From CAYQDB01 sp964416195 (GTDB lineage Bacteria; Zixibacteria; MSB-5A5; GN15; FEB-12): DNA of 29,891 nt. This document shows, one piece after another, positions 13,845 to 19,766 of the stretch. The notes below the pieces were generated by a model that made no database searches, had not been told where the DNA came from, and saw only the letters and a list, made by a program, of their open reading frames with translations. The stretch's first letter is position 1; each line of letters starts with the position of its first letter. Location of the stretch: NCBI GenBank assembly GCA_964416195.1, contig CAYQDB010000024.1, forward strand, positions 1 to 29,891, written 5' to 3'. The position numbers and the translations under genes were made by a program.

Positions 13845-16520
13845 ATGGATCCCTTTAGCGCTCGGCTAACCCTTAAAACAAAACATGATAATTATCAATT
13901 CTATCGCCTTGATAAACTATCCCAGTATGGTCAGATCGATCGATTGCCGTACTCAATCAGGATTTTACTGGAAAACGTCCTCCGATACGTAGACGGTTAT
14001 GTCGTCAAGGAAGAGGACGTTGTCAATCTGGCCCGTTACAATGCAAAAAATGTCGGTGAAGTGGAGCTTCCCTTCAACCCGGCGCGCGTCTTACTCCAGG
14101 ACTTCACCGGCGTGCCGGCGGTGGTCGATCTGGCCGCGTTGCGCTCGGCAATGAAACGTATGGGCGGCGACCCGCGCAAGATTAACCCGTTGGTACCGGT
14201 TGACTTGATAATCGATCACTCCGTCCAGGTAGATGCGTATGCTTCCGATTCAGCCGTTCGGATAAATACCCAAAAGGAGTTCGAACGCAACAAAGAGCGC
14301 TACGAGTTTCTCCACTGGGGCAAAAAGGCCTTCGACAATTTCCGCGTTGTACCACCGGGGACCGGAATATGCCACCAGGTAAATCTTGAATACCTGGCCA
14401 AATGCGTCCTCGTCAAAGACGGCATGGCGATGCCGGACACGCTGGTCGGAACCGATAGTCATACGGTTATGATAAATGGCCTCGGTGTGGTTGGATGGGG
14501 CGTCGGTGGCATTGAAGCTGAGGCAGCGATGCTCGGCCAACCGATTTACATGCTCACCCCGGAGGTTGTCGGTTTCAAACTGACCGGCAAGCTATCCGAG
14601 GGCGCCACCGGCACCGACCTTGTTCTGACGGTAACTCAGATGCTCCGCGAGAAGGGTGTGGTCGGCAAATTCGTGGAGTATTTTGGGCCTGCACTTGACG
14701 ATCTGCCGGTGCCTTCCAAGGCGATGATCGCTAACATGGCTCCAGAATACGGCGCTACCATGGGCTATTTCCCATTTGATAACGCCACCCTGGATTACCT
14801 GCGTATGACCGGTCGCACTGATGAAGAGATAGAGCTGGTTGAGCGCTATGCCAAAGAGCAGATGCTCTTCCGCGAAAAGGGCTCATCGTCGCCGGTGTAC
14901 TCTGATACGCTGGAGCTTGACATTTCAACGGTGGAGACCTCGCTTGCCGGACCGAAGCGCCCCCATGACAGGATCACCCTCCCTCGCATGAAAAAGGAAT
15001 TCGAGACAGCACTGTCAAAGCCGATCAAGGAGCGTGGCTTTGAATTGCCGGTTGAGGAACACACCCGCCGGGTGGCCATCGAGGATGGTTTTAAGACCGA
15101 AATCGGCCATGGTGCTGTTGTGATTGCTGCCATAACGTCTTGTACTAACACATCCGATCCTTATGTCCTGATTGCATCTGGGCTGCTTGCGAAAAAGGCA
15201 GTTGAGCGCGGCCTGACTGTGAAGCCGTACGTTAAAACATCGCTGGCTCCCGGCTCCCGTGTCGTTATTGACTACCTTGAGAAAGCCGGGTTGATAGAAC
15301 CTTTGAAGAAGCTCGGCTTCCATAACGTTGGATTCGGCTGTACGACCTGTATTGGTAACTCCGGCCCCCTTTCAGAATCAGTTGTAAACGCCATAAATAA
15401 AGGCAACCTTGTTGTAGCGGCAGTGCTGTCGGGCAACCGCAACTTTGAGGGCCGCGTCAGCCCGCATACCAAGGCCAATTATCTTGCCTCCCCGCCGCTG
15501 GTTGTGACCTATGCGATTGCCGGCACAGTTGACATCGATCTTACCAATGAACCTCTGGGCAAAGGTAAAGATGGCAAGCCAGTCTTTCTCAAAGAAATCT
15601 GGCCTTCCCAGAAGGAAATTCTTGACACGATTGCCAGCTCCGTTATGCCTGAGTCCTTTCGCAGTCGGTATGCCACGGTCTTTGACGCCAACGAGATGTG
15701 GAACAGCATCCAGAGTCCAAGCGGCGATCTTTACGAGTGGGATGAGGCCTCGACCTACATCCAGGAACCGCCATTCTTCATCGATATGCCAAAAGAGCCC
15801 GCCGACATTGCGCCCATAAAAGACGCTCGTATCCTGGTCATGCTGGCCGATTCAATTACGACAGATCACATTTCACCGGCGGGCGTTATTAAGGCCGATT
15901 CACCGGCAGGGGCATACTTGGTTGAGCATGGCGTGAAGCCGGTGGAATTCAATAGCTATGGCTCACGGCGTGGCAACGACCGCGTCATGACACGCGGCAC
16001 CTTCGCCAACATCCGCCTGCGAAATCTGCTGGCTCCAGGCACCGAAGGTGGCGTCACTACGTATCTGCCGACTGGTGAGCAGATGTCTATATACGATGCG
16101 GTGGTGAAATACCAGTCTGAGAACGTTTCGTTAGTAGTCCTGGCCGGGAATCTTTACGGTATGGGGTCATCGCGTGACTGGGCGGCCAAGGGGACCAACC
16201 TGCTGGGCGTCGAAGCGGTCATGGCGCAGAGCTTTGAACGTATCCACCGCTCCAACTTAGTGGGCATGGGCGTGCTGCCTCTGCAATTTTTGGAGGGCCA
16301 GTCCCGCGAGTCACTCGACCTGACTGGACACGAAACGTTCACGATTGAAGGCCTCTCCAACGACCTGAAACCTCGGCAGAAAGTCACAGTCAAAGCTAAG
16401 GCTCCGGATGGCAAAGTAAAAACATTTGAAATGCTCGCCCGCATTGACACGCCTATCGAGGTTGAGTATTATCGCCACGGCGGGATATTGCAGATGGTGT
16501 TGAGGGGGATGCTTGGATAG
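13845..16520 (+). CDS. acnA: Aconitate hydratase AcnA
   Basis: 891 residues from ATG 13845. It isomerises citrate to isocitrate in the TCA cycle. The IRP/AcnA-type layout is complete. Cluster ligands are Cys434 (AAITSCTNTS), Cys500 and Cys503 (GFGCTTCIGNSG), counted from the ATG at 13842. DFTGVPAVVDLA and GTDSHTVMINGLGVVGWGVGG lie in domains 1-2. The swivelling domain 4 carries YGSRRGNDRVMTRGTFANIR and GMGSSRDWAAKG. Two ATGs adjoin (13842 and 13845); the AAGGAGG site is three bases before the first and six before the second, so the second is more likely used. A promoter lies at 13770. The next gene is unrelated, so this is probably a single-gene transcript. Confidence 0.98.
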   Translation: MDPFSARLTLKTKHDNYQFYRLDKLSQYGQIDRLPYSIRILLENVLRYVDGYVVKEEDVVNLARYNAKNVGEVELPFNPARVLLQDFTGVPAVVDLAALRSAMKRMGGDPRKINPLVPVDLIIDHSVQVDAYASDSAVRINTQKEFERNKERYEFLHWGKKAFDNFRVVPPGTGICHQVNLEYLAKCVLVKDGMAMPDTLVGTDSHTVMINGLGVVGWGVGGIEAEAAMLGQPIYMLTPEVVGFKLTGKLSEGATGTDLVLTVTQMLREKGVVGKFVEYFGPALDDLPVPSKAMIANMAPEYGATMGYFPFDNATLDYLRMTGRTDEEIELVERYAKEQMLFREKGSSSPVYSDTLELDISTVETSLAGPKRPHDRITLPRMKKEFETALSKPIKERGFELPVEEHTRRVAIEDGFKTEIGHGAVVIAAITSCTNTSDPYVLIASGLLAKKAVERGLTVKPYVKTSLAPGSRVVIDYLEKAGLIEPLKKLGFHNVGFGCTTCIGNSGPLSESVVNAINKGNLVVAAVLSGNRNFEGRVSPHTKANYLASPPLVVTYAIAGTVDIDLTNEPLGKGKDGKPVFLKEIWPSQKEILDTIASSVMPESFRSRYATVFDANEMWNSIQSPSGDLYEWDEASTYIQEPPFFIDMPKEPADIAPIKDARILVMLADSITTDHISPAGVIKADSPAGAYLVEHGVKPVEFNSYGSRRGNDRVMTRGTFANIRLRNLLAPGTEGGVTTYLPTGEQMSIYDAVVKYQSENVSLVVLAGNLYGMGSSRDWAAKGTNLLGVEAVMAQSFERIHRSNLVGMGVLPLQFLEGQSRESLDLTGHETFTIEGLSNDLKPRQKVTVKAKAPDGKVKTFEMLARIDTPIEVEYYRHGGILQMVLRGMLG

Positions 16521-16618
16521 ATAGATGAACAAAAAGTAGGTTATGCCGACTCGCGACGTGACAAAATGAATGTCAAGCTGTAACTTGCTTGGTAGAATCA
16601 AAAAGCGGAGGATTTATC

Positions 16619-17305
16619 ATGTTAGGATGTCGTTTTTTCATAATCCTACTGGTCGTTGTGTCTTCGTCGGGTGTCGTTCATTCTCAGGGGGACTATTTCC
16701 AAAAAGGAGTAAGTGGTTTTGAATTCGATGCAGCATTTTTTTCAAACGACGACTTGTCAGGTATCGGAGGAGGGTTTGGCTATTCTGTGTCCGGCATATT
16801 TGATTTTGGGCTTTCGGTATCAAGAGTTTCATTGGACGATAAATTAGCAGGAGAAGATATGCACGCCACAGCGGTTTCCCCTTATGTGACATTTCACGTT
16901 ATCAAACAGGACTCGATAAGGTTTCCGATTTCAGTTTCAATTAGTGGTGCCTACGAAAGAGATTCGTACTCCTCTGATGCGTTGGATTTGCTCGATTGGG
17001 AGCTCAAAGGAGACTATTTTGCATTTGGCTTTTCAATTTTTAAGAATGTTTCCACTTCGCCCGCAATGACAATTCAACCCAGGGGATCGTTTTCATATGT
17101 TACTGGCTCCACCGAAATCAGCGATAAATATGGTAACTCAGAAAGTGAGAGTAACAACACTACCAGTTTCGGAATAGGTGTGTCGCTGTTATTTAAGACG
17201 TCACCGACTACCACCTTTAGGTTGCATCCGGGCATTTCTATTAATGAGGATAACACTACGTTTTCGCTTGTGGTCGGACTAATTGTGTCTACAATTGCCC
17301 AGTAA
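16619..17305 (+). CDS. Probable outer-membrane beta-barrel protein
   Basis: 228 residues from ATG 16619, which has GGAGG eight bases upstream. A Sec signal peptide (CRFFIILLVVVSSSGVVHSQ) with a likely cut after HSQ is followed by alternating amphipathic strands (GGGFGYSVSGIFDFGLSVSRV, SVSISGAYE, FGIGVSLLFK, TFRLHPGISI) with Gly/Ser/aromatic content, the pattern of an 8-10 strand outer-membrane barrel. The C-terminus (SLVVGLIVSTIAQ) does not end in an aromatic residue, which is unusual for substrates of the BAM machinery. Base composition is visibly richer in A and T than the flanking acnA and gcvT genes. No family was recognised. A terminator-like hairpin follows nine bases after the stop. 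Confidence 0.65.
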   Translation: MLGCRFFIILLVVVSSSGVVHSQGDYFQKGVSGFEFDAAFFSNDDLSGIGGGFGYSVSGIFDFGLSVSRVSLDDKLAGEDMHATAVSPYVTFHVIKQDSIRFPISVSISGAYERDSYSSDALDLLDWELKGDYFAFGFSIFKNVSTSPAMTIQPRGSFSYVTGSTEISDKYGNSESESNNTTSFGIGVSLLFKTSPTTTFRLHPGISINEDNTTFSLVVGLIVSTIAQ

Positions 17306-17313
17306 ACCGGTAG

Positions 17314-17335
17314 CCCACCCAACGGGTGGGTTTAT
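17314..17335 (+). terminator. Terminator-like hairpin after the barrel protein gene
   Basis: CCCACCC and GGGTGGG pair perfectly around AAC, followed by TTTATT. It lies nine bases after the stop codon. The same CCCACC/GGTGGG theme recurs at 17367-17383 and 17500-17516, so it may be a repeat co-opted as a terminator. Confidence 0.6.
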
Positions 17336-17366
17336 TCGAAATGACGAGGTCGATGGTCAATGATTT

Positions 17367-17383
17367 CCCACCTGTTAGGTGGG
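17367..17383. repeat. CCCACCT/AGGTGGG hairpin
   Basis: Seven perfect base pairs around GTT. It belongs to the same CCCACC/GGTGGG series as the hairpins at 17314 and 17500. Confidence 0.55.
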
Positions 17384-17407
17384 GTACAAACTGCATTTCT
17401 GTGGGCG

Positions 17408-17425
17408 GCAGATGTTCTCATCTGC
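17408..17425. repeat. GCAGATG/CATCTGC hairpin
   Basis: Seven perfect base pairs around TTCT, within the repeat-filled spacer before gcvT. Confidence 0.55.
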
Positions 17426-17522
17426 TCCATATTCGTAATGCGGCGCATGAGGACATACACCGCACACATAAAACTGGATTCCTGCCCGTCAACCTGTAGC
17501 CCACACAATGGGTGGGGTCGTT

Positions 17523-17681
17523 CTGGATTCCTGCTTTCGGGAGTGTTGAAAAAACCAGCAAGCGTCATAGCGAGAAGCGAAGCGACGTGGCTATCTCGTT
17601 GGTATTCAATGTCCGAAATTGCTTTGCTGTCACCCACAATAACGAGAAGAGGGCTTTTTCAACAAGCCCTTTCGCAGGAAT
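17523..17681. repeat. Palindromic repeat split by MITE copy 2, with a 4-bp target duplication
   Basis: Left of the element stands CTGGATTCCTGC followed by TTTC (17535-17538). Right of it stands TTTC (17670-17673) followed by GCAGGAAT (17674-17681). Removing the element and one TTTC restores ATTCCTGC-TTTC-GCAGGAAT, a perfect 8-bp-arm palindrome with TTTC as its loop. A second CTGGATTCCTGC lies at 17474-17485. Confidence 0.8.
17539..17669 (+). repeat. MITE-like dispersed repeat, copy 2 (flanked by TTTC duplication)
   Basis: 131 bp. The terminal inverted repeats GGGAGTGTTGAAAAA and (complement) GGGCTTGTTGAAAAA match at 13 of 15 positions, and TTTC is repeated directly at both borders. The core GTCATAGCGAGAAGCGAAGC...GGCTATCTCG...ATTCAATGTCCGA is shared with copy 1. 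The right half is more diverged, so the internal hairpin is weaker than in copy 1. The right terminus itself folds (AGGGCTT/AAGCCCT). No coding capacity. Confidence 0.87.
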
Positions 17682-17697
17682 GACACGTAATGTAATC

Positions 17698-17720
17698 GTC
17701 GAAACCGAATGGGTTTCGAC
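17698..17720. repeat. GTCGAAACC/GGTTTCGAC palindrome
   Basis: Nine perfect base pairs around GAATG, about 100 bases before gcvT. No T-run follows. It is either a repeat or an operator; nothing in the sequence decides. Confidence 0.55.
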
Positions 17721-17816
17721 CTTCAAGGCTGCTTGATCCCAATCTCATATTGACTTTCACTGCTGTTTCTCTTTATTTACAGCCCGGTATTGGTATTATC
17801 AAAGAAAGACTCTGCT

Positions 17817-18914
17817 ATGGCTGACGAACTGATAAAAACCCCGTTTCACGATTTCCATGTTGCCGCCGGTGCGAAGATGGTGAGTTTTGCCGGTTTTCAT
17901 ATGCCTGTTCAGTACAAGGGAATCACCGCCGAGCACCTGGCTGTGCGCAACAATGTCGGTCTCTTTGACTTATCCCACATGGGCGAGTTTGAAGTCTCCG
18001 GCAAGGACGCCATGGCCTTTCTGCAGAAGACTACGACTAATGACGTGGCCGCTATAGAGGTCGGGGGAATACAGTATTCCTGCATGACAATGCCCACGGG
18101 TGGTATTGTTGACGATCTGCTGGTCTACGGGTTGGACGGCAGATACCTTCTTGTGGTCAACGCTTCCAACATCAATAAGGACTTCGCATGGCTCCATTCG
18201 CATCTGTCTGGCGATGTTCAGTTGACAAACCTTTCCTCCCAAACCGGTCTTCTGGCTATTCAAGGTCCTAATGCCCAAAAGGTAATGAGCGAGCTAACCG
18301 ATTACGATTTGGACAGCATGCCTTACTACGCCTCCACTAAGGCGAGGATTGCGGGGGTAGAGCTTCTCTTTTCCCGCACCGGCTACACCGGTGAGGATGG
18401 TTTCGAAATCTATATCCCACCGGAGCATGCCGTCACTGTGTGGAATGCTGTCACTGAGGTAGGCAAGAAGTATGACTTGGAGCTGATCGGCCTAGGGGCG
18501 CGCGACACGCTACGCCTGGAGATGAAGATGGCCCTCTACGGCAATGACATTGACGAGACAACGACACCGATTGAAGCCGGGCTTAGCTGGATTGTCAATT
18601 TCGATAAGGATTTCATCGGCAAAGACATTATTGCCGGGCAGAAGGCGGATAAACCGCTCCGGCGTCTGGTTTGCCTTGAACTTGAAGACCGTGTATTCCC
18701 GCGTCATGGCTATGATATTTATGACGGTGGGGAAGTGGTCGGCAAGGTTACCTCGGGGACATTCTCTCCGTCGTTGAAGAAACCGATAGCGTTGGGCTAT
18801 GTGCCGCGAGCCAAATCAAAATCGGGTTCAACTGTTGAAATCGCTGTCAGGGATAAGAAGTACCCGGCGGTGGTGGTAAAACCGCCGTTCTACAAAGAAG
18901 CCTCCCACCGGTAA
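17817..18914 (+). CDS. gcvT: Aminomethyltransferase, glycine cleavage T protein
   Basis: 365 residues. GcvT releases ammonia from the aminomethyl-lipoyl H protein and passes the one-carbon unit to tetrahydrofolate. Motifs match the family throughout: FHMPVQYKGITAEHLAVRN, GLFDLSHMGEFEVSG, TNDVAAIEVGGIQYSCM, the catalytic-Asp region GGIVDDLLVYG (Asp99/100), SRTGYTGEDGFEIY, LGARDTLRLEMKMALYGND, and the C-terminal barrel with GKVTSGTFSPSL. ATG 17817 is chosen over the TTG at 17790 because homology begins there, although only AAGAAAG stands upstream. In many bacteria gcvT leads gcvH and gcvP genes; here comB follows after ten bases, so the rest of the system is elsewhere. No glycine riboswitch was seen upstream. 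Confidence 0.95.
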   Translation: MADELIKTPFHDFHVAAGAKMVSFAGFHMPVQYKGITAEHLAVRNNVGLFDLSHMGEFEVSGKDAMAFLQKTTTNDVAAIEVGGIQYSCMTMPTGGIVDDLLVYGLDGRYLLVVNASNINKDFAWLHSHLSGDVQLTNLSSQTGLLAIQGPNAQKVMSELTDYDLDSMPYYASTKARIAGVELLFSRTGYTGEDGFEIYIPPEHAVTVWNAVTEVGKKYDLELIGLGARDTLRLEMKMALYGNDIDETTTPIEAGLSWIVNFDKDFIGKDIIAGQKADKPLRRLVCLELEDRVFPRHGYDIYDGGEVVGKVTSGTFSPSLKKPIALGYVPRAKSKSGSTVEIAVRDKKYPAVVVKPPFYKEASHR

Positions 18915-18924
18915 GTTACATCGC

Positions 18925-19665
18925 ATGAATATCGAATTGTATTTGACAGCGGTGCCGTTCGGCAAGACCAATCTTGAAAACAAGACGGTCGTAGTTATAG
19001 ACGTTCTTCGCTTCTGCACTTCTACCTGTGCCGCTTTGACGGCGGGAGCCAGAGGGGTAATTCCAACCGCCGGGCCGGGTGAAGCGGGCGAGATGTGGAC
19101 CAAACTGGGTAGAGATATGGCTGTACTTGCCGGAGAAAGAGGCGGAATCAAAATTGAGAACTTCCAGCTCGGCAATTCACCCGCAGAGTTCACCACAGAA
19201 AGCGTCGGTGGTAAATTCGTTGTTATGACTACAACCAACGGCACTGCTGTTTTCGGTAAGACCAATAATGCCGGCCTGATTGGCTGCTGCGCGTTAGTTA
19301 ATAACTCCCAGGTCGCCTCGAGAGTCGCTGAGATCAATCGTGACCTGGTGATCGTATGTTCCGGACGAGAGGGTGGTTTCTCGCTTGAAGACACCATTTG
19401 CGGGGGGATGTTGATTCATAGGTTGTCAGTAGAGCACGGGAAGGAAATCGCGCTAAACGATGCCGGTTCTCTGGCGTTGCTGTTGTACCAAACCAACAGG
19501 ACAGCTATCAGGCAGGTAATCCAGCAGGGAGAGCATGGCCGCTACCTTGTGAACCTGGGCTTCTCCGAGGATATAGAAATCGCAGCGGGTATCGATACTA
19601 TGCCGGTGTTCCCGGTTCTGAAGGAGGGGCGACTGGTTCCGGAAGGTGATCCAAACTCCAGCTGA
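18925..19665 (+). CDS. comB: 2-phosphosulfolactate phosphatase family protein (ComB)
   Basis: 246 residues. The ComB family (COG2045) is Mg-dependent and removes phosphate from 2-phosphosulfolactate in coenzyme M synthesis of methanogens and in sulfolactate formation of some bacteria. Signature stretches are VVVIDVLRFCTST (Asp26), LAGERGGIKIENFQLGNSP, VVMTTTNGTAVF and CSGREGGFSLEDTICGG. Many bacteria carry this gene without a known sulfolactate pathway, so the substrate here is uncertain. It starts ten bases after gcvT and is probably cotranscribed with it. No ComA (phosphosulfolactate synthase) or ComC is in the window. ATG 18925 lacks a clear ribosome site but fits the family start. Confidence 0.9.
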   Translation: MNIELYLTAVPFGKTNLENKTVVVIDVLRFCTSTCAALTAGARGVIPTAGPGEAGEMWTKLGRDMAVLAGERGGIKIENFQLGNSPAEFTTESVGGKFVVMTTTNGTAVFGKTNNAGLIGCCALVNNSQVASRVAEINRDLVIVCSGREGGFSLEDTICGGMLIHRLSVEHGKEIALNDAGSLALLLYQTNRTAIRQVIQQGEHGRYLVNLGFSEDIEIAAGIDTMPVFPVLKEGRLVPEGDPNSS

Positions 19666-19712
19666 TACGGGTTGACGGTTGAATTATCTCATATCAGGGC
19701 AGCTAAGGAATT

Positions 19713-19725
19713 GTATGATTCATAC
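19713..19725. promoter_or_regulatory. Small palindrome upstream of the TPR protein gene (possible operator)
   Basis: GTATGA-T-TCATAC is a perfect 6-bp dyad. It lies about 28 bases upstream of the -10 box at 19753, roughly where a -35 region would be. It could bind a dimeric regulator; no regulator gene is near. Confidence 0.3.
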
Positions 19726-19749
19726 CTTGTCGGCCTTCTATCATATTTG

Positions 19750-19766
19750 TGGTATAATGTATAATG
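19750..19766 (+). promoter_or_regulatory. Extended -10 promoter abutting the start codon
   Basis: TGGTATAAT (extended -10; box at 19753-19758) is followed at once by GTATAATG, so a second TATAAT overlaps the ATG. Transcription from the first box would start at or next to ATG 19764. No ribosome-binding site precedes that ATG, which suggests a leaderless message. No good -35 is spaced correctly. Confidence 0.5.

Larger units (their letters stand above)
17306..17816. other. 511-base spacer made of palindromic and mobile repeats
   Basis: No gene is supported here. In order it holds the CCCACCC hairpin (17314-17330), CCCACCT/AGGTGGG (17367-17383), GCAGATG/CATCTGC (17408-17425), a CTGGATTCCTGC half-palindrome (17474-17485), an imperfect CCCAC/GTGGG hairpin (17500-17516), a full ATTCCTGC-TTTC-GCAGGAAT palindrome split by MITE copy 2 (17523-17681), and GTCGAAACC/GGTTTCGAC (17698-17720). 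A weak promoter for gcvT may lie at 17750 (TTGACT without a good -10). Confidence 0.75.

Noticed and set aside
17690..17816. Glycine riboswitch before gcvT
   Set aside because: No tandem aptamer-like structure could be made out; only a short palindrome and an AT-rich leader are present.
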